A stretch of DNA of 64,000 nt from Sciurus carolinensis (taxonomy: Eukaryota > Chordata > Mammalia > Rodentia > Sciuridae): the NCBI RefSeq assembly GCF_902686445.1, contig NC_062214.1, positions 45,579,454-45,643,453 of the forward strand, read 5' to 3'. A program made the position numbers and the translations under genes. Positions 24,261-36,029 of this stretch are shown here, piece after piece. Below the pieces are notes generated by a model, which was not told the DNA's origin, ran no database searches, and saw nothing but the letters and a program-made list of their open reading frames with translations. Numbering within the stretch: the first letter of the stretch is position 1; each line of letters starts with the position of its first letter.

Positions 24261-25539
24261 TTTGGATGTATTTTTAAATCACCGAAAGCAATGTAAATGG
24301 TACATTTGGGTTCTACTGACAACTCAAGTAAATACAGTATTTTTGTTTATTCCTCTGTATGATGAAGTCTCACATCATCCTTAATGGGAAAGCTAGTCTT
24401 GTCATCAGAACCATTATAAACTCTTTCATTCCCTGAGAAAATCCTCCAAGGTTCAAGATAGTCCAATTGGCAGGAAGGGCTTGCCAGACAGTGACCTAAA
24501 AGAGGCAAAGCTGTCCCTGTAACATCAAGGAGTTTCACTAAAAAGGGAGACTTTTAGAATAACTAATGTTTTATACTAGGCTCCACTGAAAAGTAAGGTT
24601 TGCATTTTTCTTATCCTTGTTTACTAGGTACCTAAGAGAATACTGAATACTAGTTGTTGTGACTCAGGTATAATTTGGGTCCCACCCCTTGCCCCACCAA
24701 AAGCAAACTCTGAAGTAAGAAATTGGGTATAAGTGACTTATTAGTGAAGTGATCCCAGGAAGCATTATAAGGGACCAAAGAAAGGAGAAAAACTAACACA
24801 AAGCAGGTTCATGTAAAGATTATCACTCAGGGCAACTGAGAATTTTCCCAAGAGACTGCATGGGCCATATCTAGCTGCCCCACTTCAGGTCAAGGAGCTT
24901 GAGTCTTTGTCAAACATCTCTTGTCCCATATTGGTTGAGGGTACTTCCTGGGAACACTGTGCCCTAGAGTCTCTGGGTTGCCACACCTAAAGAGACACAG
25001 AAAGTCATCAACATGTACAGGAGCTGTCCACAGGAGACTTCAAGGCAAGCTAAGGAGATATAGCAGGGCACTGGTGGTTTCCCAAGCACCAGCTCCTGCT
25101 ACAAATACCTCATGCCTTTCTCTATCATAGCAGACTTTCCACTGTCTCAAACTCTTTCTTTAGAAGTAGGCAGAGTGCACATTATTTTTCAAAAATAAGA
25201 TTCATTCATTAGAGTTTGCCACATATTACTTTGGAGTGTATTTAAGAAGTCTTAGATTTGTATAATGGAGGAGCCACAATGTGTCTTCACTCATTATGAT
25301 TCAAGCTGATCAAAAACCACAGGAGAGAAAAGTGCTCACCTCTAGTAGACCCCTGGCGCTAGTAGACTCATTAACTAAAACTGATGATCCAGATTTTTTG
25401 CTTCGCTCCCACTCCCACCAGCTGCTCGCCTTTTTCCTTTTCACTGCTCATTAGCACCAATGACAAAGGAGCAATGGTGGGCTCAGAACCACAGGAGTCC
25501 TTTTTTTTTAACTCGATTCAGGCCAGAATGAAATTGAAA
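24261..25539. other. Unclassified non-coding sequence
   Basis: No gene or confident repeat. The stretch 24650-25190 reads like an old LTR or MER element but I cannot name it. Frames are short and without domains. Confidence 0.35.
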
Positions 25540-25790
25540 TTTATATCATAATATAATATTTTCATTTATTGTTTATTATAAAATGTACATAACATATATT
25601 TCACCATGTGTCCATTTTTAGTATTATAAATGTATAGTTCAGTACCTTAAGTATATTCACATTGTTGTACAAACATCACTACCATTCATCTCCAGAACTT
25701 TTCAACAGATTGTAGAATTTTGTGTTAACTGTGGATTTTGCTTTTCAGTTGTGTCCCTATTCCCCATTTATTCAGAAATATAAAAATTGG
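25540..25790 (-). mobile_element. Old L1M-like 3' fragment
   Basis: The phrases 'attataaaatgtacataaca', 'agtatattcacattgttgta' and 'catctccagaacttttcaac' match a segment common in the antisense of ancient L1 elements. Decayed and non-coding. Confidence 0.55.
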
Positions 25791-25869
25791 CTGCATTAAG
25801 TTAAAATATCACTCCTAGGAAGCTAAAAATAATGTCCAGTCCACTTAATATCAAGTAATAAAAGGGATG

Positions 25870-26340
25870 TTATATTATTTAGATATTGCTGTATAATAAA
25901 CCATTCCAAAATACAATGGCTTAAAATAATGACCACTTATTTAGTCACTATCATAAGGAATGGCACTTTGGGCTGGTCCAGGTAGGTCCCAAGTAGGACC
26001 CTATCTGGACCAGACATAGTTGATCTTGGCTATGTCAAGACATTTGTGAGTTACCAGGTCAGCTGGACACTGACTGGTGTAAAATGGTTCATCTCGGCTC
26101 CGTATGGTCTCTCATCCTCCAACAAGCTTATTCACATGGAAGCTCAGCAAGATTCCAAGGGCAGCAAGAAGGGCAATGCTCAAGTTTTTTTTATGTCACT
26201 TCTTTCATTGTATTTGTTACTTTCCCAATAGCCAAAGAAAGTTATATGACTGAGCCTAGAGTTAATATGAAGGAAACTATCAAGAAGTATGTATATGAAG
26301 AGATATGAATAAATTGGGGACACTTCTGTAATTATTTCAC
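25870..26340 (-). mobile_element. MLT1-like LTR, antisense
   Basis: Begins 'atattgctgtataataaacc' with 'acaatggcttaaaataatga', the usual start of an antisense MLT1-type LTR, and continues through 'catggaagctcagcaagatt' to about 26340. Frames at 26046-26308 are incidental. Confidence 0.6.
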
Positions 26341-26529
26341 CATTCATGTTCTGGGACTAGAATTCTACATAAAGATAACTATTCTTTTGAAATTGACTTG
26401 ATATTCCAGCCCCTCTCTGTTGTCCAGACATTCTCAAGAGTTGAATTTGTGTAACTGAAATAATTGAACCACAGGCATTCTGACCTCAGCAACCATCTTT
26501 ATGATCAATAAATCAATTAATCCAAGCCA

Positions 26530-26838
26530 TATTTTTAAATTTTTTTTATTTTTTATAGACTGCGTTTTGATTCATTGTACACAAATGGAGTACATCTTTT
26601 TGTTTCTATGGTTGTACATGATGTAGATTCATACCATTCGTGTAATCATACATGTACATAGGGTAATGATGTCTGTCTCATTCCATCATTTTTCATACCC
26701 TCCCCCTCATTTCCCTCTACGAAATCTAAAGTTCCTCCATTCTTCTGTCATCCCCCACCCACCACCCCCATTATATATCATCATCCCCTTATCAGGGAAA
26801 ACACTCAGCCTTTGGTTTTTGGGATTGGCTTATAAGCC
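26530..26838 (-). mobile_element. Squirrel-type L1 3' UTR fragment
   Basis: Contains the same minus-strand 3' UTR as at 1190-1450: 'gattcattgtacacaaatgg', 'gtacatgatgtagattcata' and 'catgtacatagggtaatgat'. It holds only the 3' UTR (about 300 bp), so it is a severely 5'-truncated insertion. Confidence 0.9.
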
Positions 26839-27261
26839 AAGTCAATTTTTTGTTCTCTGACCCAAATAGATGGGATCTGCTTGACCACTGTGGTCATCTG
26901 AAGATCTTCTTGTATCATATCTTCTGCTTCTGAAAAAAATCAAGAGATTTGTGCCATGGGAAAGGAAGAACTAAAGGACAAAGAAAACTGCCGAATTGGT
27001 TTCCTCCTTTCATTTTTAAATGTTTGCTCCCATCTCCAATTCATACATGTTCCCACCAGTAAAGTGGAATCCATTTTGGTTTTTAAATAGGCTTTTCTGC
27101 TTAAAGAATTCTCAAAATAAAATAGTAAATACATTCTGTTTTTACATCAGAATTTGAGAAAATTAAAAATCTGATTCATAGTTTTTATTATTTGTATTAA
27201 GAGTATGTCAAAGTTAGGATGCCCATAATTTCAGATTAAAGATATCAACTATATTTCTTTT
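26839..27261. other. Unclassified sequence
   Basis: No gene or named repeat is recognised; AT-rich with one short minus-strand frame at 26940-27134. Confidence 0.4.
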
Positions 27262-27610
27262 TTCTTTTTACTTCAGTTGTTCCAGAGTATCCATAGAGGT
27301 TTGATTCTGGGACCCCGACAGATACCAAAATCCACGAATTGCTTCTATTCGCTTAAATAAAATGGTACAGCATTTGCATATAACCTATACATGTCCTCCT
27401 GCATGATTTAAATCATTTCTAGATTACTTATAATTCCTAAGTGCTATGTAAAATGTTGTTATACTGTATTGTATAGGTAATAATGTCAAGAAAAAAATGG
27501 CTGTATATGTTCAGTACAAACACAGCTATTGTTGGCCTAAATAAATAGTATGTGATCTTTGGTTGGTTGAATCTGCAGATGTAGAACACAGATACAAACT
27601 GTACTTTTAT
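27262..27610 (+). mobile_element. MER2/Tigger-like DNA transposon
   Basis: The text 'ttgattctgggaccccgaca' with 'gataccaaaatccacgaatt', 'catttgcatataacctatac', 'tctagattacttataattcc' and 'ggttggttgaatctgcagat' follows the MER2-type non-autonomous TcMar-Tigger consensus as I recall it. It encodes no transposase. Confidence 0.75.
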
Positions 27611-27925
27611 TTTATGGAAGTATTACTCCTGATAGTAAATATTCTGTCCTTCTTACTACAGACCTCTAGTCCCCAGTCACCTGGTCATATTGGGTTTTGT
27701 ATGAAAGAGACTTTTGCAAATAGGAATTATGAGTCTGAAGTCAGCCAAATGCCTATGATGCTCTCACATCTCAAGTTCACCCTCTGCAGCCATCTCTATA
27801 GTGAAGATGCTACTTAATGCATACACCACATGCCTCCTTAATGATGCTTTCCATTGTCATGCTGCATTCTCCTCTCTGTTATAATAAGCACTCTGTGGTC
27901 CCCAGTGCCATTAATTTTTATGCTT
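27611..27925. other. Unclassified sequence
   Basis: No gene or named repeat recognised; the 84-codon plus frame at 27563-27817 overlaps the transposon end and has no domain. Confidence 0.4.
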
Positions 27926-28151
27926 CTTGAGATTGATGGGTGACCTGGTTATTTTCAGGCAAAGGTGCCTCTAATGGAAGAGTAAATAGGATTCATTTCT
28001 CAAGGAATAGCAGCCATCAGTCTTCCTATCATAGGAGAAGAGAAACTGGGTTGGTGAAGGAAACATGCAGTCTTCACAGTATAGGCTCTGTGAAGTGTCC
28101 AACTGACTAACTTGAAATACCGTTGTTGGAAAGATTGGAGAAAAGGTAAAG
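27926..28151 (+). repeat. 226-bp direct repeat, copy 1
   Basis: Bases from CTTGAGATTG to GAAAAGGTAAAG recur without a visible difference at 28712-28937. The outer flanks differ. The block matches no known interspersed repeat that I recognise. Confidence 0.95.
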
Positions 28152-28711
28152 AGTTGACTGAGTGCAGAGAGCTCCTTTTCCTTTCCTCAACTAGAAGTTT
28201 CCCTCTTGCTATAAAGTCAGAGACAGAAGTTATTGCAGGAGCAGGTTGCATTCCAAAGCCTTACAAGTTTTTCTCCAACACACCCAGATTTCAGTTCCTA
28301 CCCTCTGATAGGTTGTCTCCCTCTCAGCAACTTTTCTTCATTGTATAAAACTTCGGTAAAGTATCACTAGTTATTATCCATGTGCAATTCACATGTCCAT
28401 ATTTCCTACAAATTCCACATCTACATTGGTCTTTGATTTAGTCATCAAGTTCTGACAACAGAAATAAACAACCAGTCCCATGGTTTATTCACATGGCAGT
28501 TCCCATGCAAAAAAAAAAAAAAAAATCTAATGCTGACATCAAAACCACAACAGGTAGGGTCAGAACACTACCAATTTCTAACTGACTGAATTTCCGTGAC
28601 CTGTCAGTTTAAACATCACCTGAGGCTGAACTTTTACAATAGGGCAGGTGTAACCACCATTCAATAAATTAATGATGCTGAAGTTTCTATACTTCTTGTA
28701 GTTTGCATTAG
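28152..28711. other. Spacer between the direct repeats
   Basis: 560 bp of unclassified sequence with an oligo-A run at about 28509-28525. No gene seen. Confidence 0.6.
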
Positions 28712-28937
28712 CTTGAGATTGATGGGTGACCTGGTTATTTTCAGGCAAAGGTGCCTCTAATGGAAGAGTAAATAGGATTCATTTCTCAAGGAATAGCAGC
28801 CATCAGTCTTCCTATCATAGGAGAAGAGAAACTGGGTTGGTGAAGGAAACATGCAGTCTTCACAGTATAGGCTCTGTGAAGTGTCCAACTGACTAACTTG
28901 AAATACCGTTGTTGGAAAGATTGGAGAAAAGGTAAAG
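28712..28937 (+). repeat. 226-bp direct repeat, copy 2
   Basis: Identical by eye to 27926-28151, in the same orientation, with starts 786 bp apart. The identity means a very recent duplication or an assembly artefact. Confidence 0.95.
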
Positions 28938-29529
28938 CTTTAAATATCTGGTAATGTCCAGTTCAATGGTTTCTACTGACCACATACAATAACCACCCAT
29001 ATGCACACATTTAAGGTGTCATTTCTGCAAACTGCACTCATGTGAACAAAGTAGGAAGAAACAGGGTAAAAGCACGAGATGGTGTGAATCACAGTCTACT
29101 GGGGCTTTCATTTGAGCAGGATGGCACTTTGTTGAGAGTGATTTTAAAACATGTTTGTAATTTTTTAATTATAATTCCATCAAAAGGTAGGGACTCTAAT
29201 TCTCCTATTGAATATAATCCTCCTCCTCTTTGATGCACTTCTAATGAGTGAATTTAATCAGAAGTGTCTCTGAATAACTTCTGAGTTAGGTCATAGAAGG
29301 TGCAGCTTCCCCTAGCAGGCTTCACTATCAGAACTTAGCCACCATGTTGTGAGAAAGACCAGAGGCATAGAAGTGTTCTGACCACCAGGCCCAGCTGATG
29401 TCTAGCCATTAACCATCATCAACCAGTTATCAGATGTTTGAATAAAGTCTCTGAATGAATTCAGCTCCCAGGTTTTGGGCTGTTCCAGTTAATTTGATGG
29501 AGATCAAGAATGAGCTCCCTCTGCTGCAT
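28938..29529. other. Unclassified sequence
   Basis: No gene or recognised repeat; short frames only. Confidence 0.4.
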
Positions 29530-29930
29530 TAGTCAGATAAAGCTACTATAACAAAAGAACATATTGGGAAGCTTAAACAACTAAAATTTATTTCCTCATA
29601 GTTGGAAGTCCAAAATCAAGATGTCTGCTGAGTTGGTTCCCACAAAAAGACTAGAGAGAAGAATCCATTTTAGACATCAGTTGGCTTAAATTGACCAGCT
29701 TCTCCCTGTATCTCTTCATGACATCTGTCTATCTACCCAAATTTCCTATTTTTATGACATAAGGCATGTTGGATTAGAAGTCATCTCCATGAGCTCATTT
29801 TTACCTAATGGCCTCTGTAAAAACCTTAACTCTAAATAAACATGATCACATTCTGAAGAACTATAGGTTAGAACTTCAACCTGAATTTATGTGTGGGAAA
29901 CAATTTACCCCATAACACTGACAAAGTACA
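29530..29930 (-). mobile_element. MLT1-like LTR, antisense
   Basis: Shows 'ttagtcagataaagctacta', 'agttggaagtccaaaatcaa', 'aaataaacatgatcacattc' and the end 'acaatttaccccataacact', which is the reverse-complement order of an MLT1A/B-type LTR. Confidence 0.75.
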
Positions 29931-30429
29931 CTCATGACCTAAATGAATGTGTTATTGTTTTGAGTCACTAAAATTTAGAGTGATTCATTATACAACAAAA
30001 GATCAACATGTCTAAGGTAGAGCTAGTGACTCAGTTCCTGGTGATGATTTCGGAATTTATTCAGCAAATGACCTTCTGACATTAGGACCACTCTGGTCCC
30101 TCATGGGCCAAGACCAATTCATAGGCTAAACACCTGGAAGGGATTCACTGAGACCATGTATTTAACCATATCTCTGTTTTTAATATTGCTTCTTAATTGC
30201 AAATAATGAGACTCCCTAAGTTTTTCTACAGTTTAAGAAATAAAAGGTTTAAGTTATTGTAGGAAGAAGCACAGAGCAGCAGAGGGGTGCAGTCAGGCAG
30301 TAAACCTAAGACCAGACATGGAAATAGGGTTAGACCCCATTGCAGTTGACTTCGAGATCTGTTCCAGATGCAAGGAGGCCTGGTCCTCTTAGCAAAAGTT
30401 AAATAGTACTAAGAGCCATTTTCCAGAAC
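29931..30429. other. Unclassified sequence
   Basis: No feature recognised. Confidence 0.4.
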
Positions 30430-30545
30430 TGAGCAGACTGGTTCAGATCCTGGTACCACCTGATAGTAACTGTGTCTTCCTGGGAAAGTTATTTAATCTC
30501 TCCACTCTGCTGCTTCTTTATATGTTAAAATTAAAACACTAGTAC
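30430..30545 (+). repeat. MIR fragment
   Basis: 'tgtgtcttcctgggaaagtt' with 'atttaatctctccactctgc' follows the MIR core in sense orientation. Confidence 0.55.
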
Positions 30546-30694
30546 TTATCAGATGAGGTTGTAATCTAAAATCATTTCTATGATGGGTTAGTTTTGTCTT
30601 GATTATAGGGTTTGTCATGAATGAGTTTTGCTTCTGACTCTTCTCTCCAACTGGTTTTTGTGGCAATTCATAGTTGTTGCTCCTCCATTACTTC

Positions 30695-30795
30695 AGCTTG
30701 CATAATTGATTAATTCATTGACTCGACAAATGCTTACTAAGCACCTACTATGTGCTAGGCACTGTTAAACACTTGGGTGTACAACACGAGGTCAA
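30695..30795. repeat. L2-like fragment
   Basis: The phrase 'agcacctactatgtgctagg' followed by 'cactgttaaacacttgggtg' is the typical wording of an ancient L2-type 3' end. Family assignment and orientation are uncertain. Confidence 0.45.
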
Positions 30796-31687
30796 TTAGA
30801 TAATCAGCTGAGCATTGGATTGAAAATCATTCAAATAAACCTAGTTTCATTGACCTTGATTTCACCATACTCCTTAGAGCTAAAGCTGTATTTTATGACC
30901 TCCTAGCAACTGCTCTCTCCATTCAGCAGCATATTTTCCCCGTTTCTTAGTTCAGATCCTCAAAAGGCACTCTGATGATAATCCCAGCTTTTATTTTTAA
31001 GTAAAGTCACGAAACGTTTCTAACCAGCTTTCGGATTGGTTGCTCAGGGTCAGATGACCACTCCCCTCTGTATTCTAAAGAGAGGATCTTGTGCCCCAGG
31101 ACACAATCTCCTACCTCTGCAGCAGTATGGACAATGGAAAAATCACTGTAATTGGCAATTCTGGTAGAAGTCCTTAGAGCAGTACTTTAAAGATGTACTG
31201 CTTATGGAGGGAGCATGACTTTTGGAGACCACTCACAACCTGTTAGCAACAGAAATGGGCTTGGAGTCAAGACTTTGGACCAGCATCTTGGCATGGAATG
31301 TACAAGTTCAGCCTGCCTGTGTGGCATAAATCATTGGTACTCTTCCCATTTCCTCTAGCACTCACCATTCCCAGATGAATCAACAATTTCAGAGGGGAAT
31401 TTCTCTGATGGAAGGAGGGTATTTAGTTCCTCAACCAATAGTTCCTCAACCAATAACAAAGAAGAGTTGCTAGATACATACCCTGCTTCTGCATATGTAG
31501 GACAATTCTGAGAAGTGTTCCACATCAATATCCAGAGGTCCTCAGCAGACTGAGACCCTGTTGCCCATTCCTGTAACTTAGTCACTAAAGCAAGGATCTT
31601 GATTCATTCCCTCACTGTCTTACTTTTGCTCTTCTCCACCAATACTTTCTATAGCTCAAACTACATGCCCTCAAAGTCTTGTCTGAG
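30796..31687. other. Unclassified sequence
   Basis: No gene. A 15-bp unit (GTTCCTCAACCAATA) is tandemly doubled at 31426-31455. Otherwise no repeat recognised. Confidence 0.45.
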
Positions 31688-31826
31688 GGGCTGGGGTTGT
31701 AACTCAGTGGTAGAGCACTTGCCTAACATGTGTGAGGCACTGGGTTTGATCCTCAGCACCACATAAAGATAAATAAATAAAATAAAGATATCGTGTCCAT
31801 TTACAATAAAAAGTATTTTTTTAAAA
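31688..31826 (+). mobile_element. ID SINE, long-tail subtype
   Basis: Complete ID body starting GGGCTGGGGTTGTAACTCAG with box B 'gggtttgatcctcagcacc' and the AT-rich tail 'acataaagataaataaataa' leading to 'gtgtccatttacaata'. It is framed by perfect 10-bp duplications CTTGTCTGAG (31678-31687; 31827-31836). Confidence 0.97.
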
Positions 31827-31932
31827 CTTGTCTGAGTGTCTGCTTCTGGAGAAATATGAACTAGGGCATCTTATAAGAAAATCAAATGGTAGAAAGTAAC
31901 AAGAAACAAAGGTGTGGATAGATACTTGGTGT

Positions 31933-32370
31933 ATTCACCCATGTTTTATTACTATAGCAAAATACCAAAGGCTGCATACATTATAAAGATAAGAGATTTA
32001 TTTAGCTCAATTTTGAGGCCTGAGAGTCCAAGATCAGGCAAACACCTCTTTTCAGCCTCTGGAAAAGGCCCCCTTTGCTACATCACATGATGGAGGCGTG
32101 AAAAAGGAACTTGGCTCAGTGCAAAAGAGGGTGAGCATAGGTATGCAGCCTCATTTTATAACAACCCACTGACTCAAGAATTAACCAGGGTCCTGCAAAA
32201 ACTACTTTAATCCCATTGAAAGTTACCACCCTAATAACCTAACCACCTTCTACAAGGCCCCACTATTTAAAAGTTATAGCACCTCTTAAAATTGTCACAT
32301 TGGGGACCAACTTTCCAGTACATGAACCTGTGGGAACCCACACAAATCATATTCAAACCAGAGCATCAGA
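31933..32370 (-). mobile_element. MaLR-like LTR, antisense
   Basis: Starts 'gtattcacccatgttttatt', contains 'gagagtccaagatcaggcaa' and 'gactcaagaattaaccaggg', and ends 'catattcaaaccagagca', the antisense layout of the MaLR-like LTRs here. Confidence 0.7.
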
Positions 32371-32579
32371 TAGAGACAGACACAAATACAAAATGTTCAT
32401 GTTGCTCTCACTTGAACCATCAGGTGCAGTACTAGTTTACCTAGGCTGAAGCTGCAGATAAAAGCCAGCTGCAGATGATGAGCTGAAGCTATTGTAGGAG
32501 GGGCTACTCATAAACTGGATACCTGGCTGACCATTCTTGAAATGATTCATTCTTCCATTTTAATCTCCCTCATTATTGG

Positions 32580-33060
32580 GTAATTAATAATGATTTATAT
32601 GACATTGGCTTTTTTTCTCAGAAATCTTGACTAACTCTTTGACAAGAGATTAATAAAGAGTGAGACTTCAGATGTCAAGTCTTTATGAGCAAATGTCCAA
32701 GGCCGTCTCTTAGATGGGTATTCCTGGCTACATTCACCGTGCTCTCCAGAGACTGAAAAGCAATTGTTTAGCTGGGTAGAGAGAGCTGTGCTGAATTAAA
32801 TTGACCTGCGTGATACAGAAAGTAGCACTGAGCACATTTAACTAAGGGGGTCTTTGAAAGAAATCTATTTTATTGTAGCTGAGTGCTGAAATTATTTTAA
32901 GGAAGTGATTATCAGCCTAATAATATAAAATGCATGGATGACGTCAGTATCTAAAATTAAGATGGACTGGGAGAACAACTCCGTTGGTCTTAAAGGAAAA
33001 GCTAAATTCATCTTTATTTCTTTCTGTATTTTTCTTCTTTTCAAATCATGAGTTTAACTG
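32580..33060. promoter_or_regulatory. Repeat-free block with a perfect CRE, candidate enhancer
   Basis: Holds the full palindromic cAMP-response element TGACGTCA at 32939-32946. It is rich in TAAT/ATTA and GATTA motifs ('gagattaataaagag', 'gaagtgattatcagcctaat'). No repeat is recognised. Function is inferred from motifs and repeat absence only. Confidence 0.35.
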
Positions 33061-34479
33061 CTTTCAAAAGCCAATTTTTGTGCCTACATCCTGAAAAGAA
33101 AGAAATTTCCATTTATAGTAGAATATCAGCAGCCTGACTTAATTCAGATACGCACATACTTAAAAGCACTTTTGTTCCAGATATAATTATTGCTCTGCAG
33201 GAAAATCTGGTGTAATTCTTTGGTTTCAAATAACTTTATTAGGACCCCTAGAGATGAGAGTGGACACTGTAGGGAGAGGCCAGGGACACTGGGGTTCTTT
33301 CACTACAAGCTCCTGGCTGGAGTTATTAACTCACACACAGAGTCTGAACCCTCTCACCATTTGGGCAATGAATGAACAAAGGTATGTTTCAAAAAACATC
33401 TCCACTTCTGAATCCTGTCCCAGTGTTCACGGATGACTCTCAGGACACTGTGGCCATGGTCAGAGCAAAGTCAAACCTTGCCATGGAAAGGGTCCTCTCA
33501 CAGGTTACTGCCAAAGTCAGTGTTCACTGGGAAAGGCAGCATTTTTTTTCTCCTCTTCAAAAGGACCTTTATGTACTAACTTACTCCCACCTACTGTGCA
33601 TGTAAATTATTCATCAGTGATACAGCCTCTATTTATGACTTTGATCCTTTCCTTCCCCTGGATGCCAAGGAGCATGATAAGGCTGGTGAGTTAGCTGAGT
33701 GCCTTTCATCTCCTACTCACAAATGGTATTTTGTGGTGGAACATCTGAGCCCCTTCTGTGGATGCAGCGTGGGTATAAAGGGAGCAGAGTTGGGGATTTC
33801 TAAGGTGTTCATCTTCTATCATCAAACCATCTTCAAGACAAAACGGGATGGGACAGAAATGGGCACACTTGTCCCCCGAACGAGCAACTGCTCACACACA
33901 ATGATTAACAGGCACCCATAACTGCTCTCTCAGCACGCAGGACAGCATCATGATGCTTCAAAGGTCAGATGCTCATACAGAATTTGTTTCTGAGGAATTA
34001 TATAAGCAAGGCTTCATGCTATGGCATTTCAGAATAAATAAGTTATAAAAGGTTTAAAAAAACACACACTGGATTAAATACCCCAAAATTGTTTTCTCCT
34101 CATAAGGTTAAAAAAAATGAGCTTTTTCTTGTAAAATGGGGTAAAATGCAGGACACAGAGAATTCAAGGAAGAAGGAAGGAAGGAAGGGCATTTCTCACA
34201 GCTCTGAAATGATCCCTCTCAGCAGTTTGTCATCAAACTATTAGTGACTGCCGATTGTGTCTGGCATTGAATCTTCAGAGTGCTCACAGTTTAGAGACCA
34301 AGGACAGTGGACTCTCTTTCATAATGGCAGTGTAAACCACTTTGCATTAAGTAGGAATAATAACCTTTTTAAAAAGAATGTGTCAAAATAATTGTGTTTC
34401 TTGTTGCTTTCCCTTCTTCCACATCACATGAGCAAGTACATCAGCCTCACTTGAATGGATGAAAGGAGGAGTTTTTTTG

Positions 34480-34510
<31 letters not shown>

Positions 34511-34799
34511 CAGTGAGGGCTGTTCTAAGAGGAACATACACCCAACAGCAAGGAATCCTCTATGCTGTCATGGCTGACTGGGAGTAGGCACTACATGAGC
34601 TAAGTCTACCCAAGACTTGGGGTTTGTTTGTTCCTCTTGTTTCACAGGTGATTAGGATGCCATACTGTCAAGTTATTTGCACTACAAATGTCCTGTTTGA
34701 TTTCTGAAGCATTGTCAATATTTTCACCATTCCTTGCACTTCCTCCATTCATTTCTTTTTCCTTATATTTTACCAAAGGCAGCATTCCTCTGAAACATT
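33061..34799. other. Unique non-coding sequence
   Basis: No recognised gene or transposon. Small frames at 33190-33921 lack domains and overlap. A (TTTTG)n run lies at 34477-34506 and a short (AAGG)n at about 34171-34190. Confidence 0.45.
34477..34506. repeat. (TTTTG)n pentanucleotide repeat
   Basis: About six TTTTG units. Confidence 0.95.
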
Positions 34800-35265
34800 A
34801 ATTCTTTAACATGGAAATCAAACTTTAAAAGAGAGTCAGCATTAGTAGCTGAAATGTATTTCATCATTTTGTGAAGAATTCTGTTCAAATGCGTTTGAAA
34901 TCCATTTTTAGGATTTCACAATAAAGCCCGTTAATGTTTTTCAATGGTACATTAAAAATTCAACAGCTTTGTCCTCGGCATGGCCTGTTTTGATGCAGGT
35001 TACCTGGTTGGCTTAGTTTAAAATTGATATCATGAGTGGCTTGAAGTGCATTTCGTCAAATGTTCATATCTAATGAGATATTTGGGCGACAGACCGTTTT
35101 TATATCTTGAATGCCTGATATACAAATCAACTCATTTCCATAAAACAGGGGAATCATTTTAATTTGGTAAAAAGGGAACAGATTATTGGAATCTTTTCAT
35201 ATTTTCTAATCGTATGTCAATAATAATAGCCTCCATGTCTCAGAAAGCAACAATCACTGAGCTGA
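34800..35265. promoter_or_regulatory. Repeat-free AT-rich block, candidate conserved element
   Basis: Continuous complex sequence with homeodomain and MEF2/TBP-like AT motifs and retained CpGs ('gttcaaatgcgtttgaaatc', 'gggcgacagaccg'). CAAATGCGTTTG at 34886-34897 is a perfect 12-bp palindrome. No transposon is recognised. Role is an inference. Confidence 0.3.
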
Positions 35266-36029
35266 GGGAAAAACACACACTTGCACACTCACACTCACAC
35301 ACAAAAACACTCATACCCTTGCACACCTTCAGTTCCACCCTTGCTGTTTCCCTGTGTGACTGAAAGGAGAGCCCTCTCTGGGAATGCAACGAAGTCAACA
35401 TGGAGAGTTTGTGATGCATTGGTGACTATTATTTCCCTTTTCTCCTAGCTATTAATACCTGCTTCAAAGTCATGGGCAGATGTGTCCCAGATGTATGCTA
35501 TGTCCACAGCTGTCATTCCTATGCTGCCCAAGGTGTCCTGCTTATATGGGCAGTGCCTGGCATTTTTTCTGGAAAGCCCTAACTGATAGGGATAGACGAT
35601 GAAGACTGTGGTTCCTGAAGGACTCAGTGCTTGCTTGGGATGTTGAAGTCTGTGCCAGAGAAGGGGTCTTGGAGTAAGATAAATACAATGGTCCAAGATC
35701 CTCACCACCACTAGCGATCTCTTGCTCCAGATCTTAAAACATACCTTGCAGAGCCAGTTTCCACAGGGTGACCACATCTGACTTTTCCTCCTGTTTGTCT
35801 TGTTATATGGGGACCGGGAGGGTGAGAGTGACTGCTGTCATTTTGGCAAGGCGTTACAGGGGCCAATCCTCTGGATCCCCTGCCTTGGATTCACAGACCC
35901 CCACAGGGCAGCTTTGGATGTACAGACGCCAGTGTGTGCGCTCTCAGCGGGCAGAGCTTTGTGCTCCAGGCCTCCTGGGACGAGGCTACAAACCTTCAGA
36001 TCCCAGCACACCCCTGCCAGCTTCCCTCC
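35266..36029. other. Unique sequence, CA-rich at the start
   Basis: An imperfect CA-rich tract lies at 35271-35315. The rest is unclassified. Overlapping frames at 35445-35777 (minus) and 35768-36051 (plus) show no domain. Confidence 0.4.

Noticed and set aside
31688..31826. A functional tRNA gene
   Set aside because: The A- and B-box-like text is part of an ID SINE with an A/T-rich tail and target-site duplications; no cloverleaf with an intact acceptor stem was apparent.
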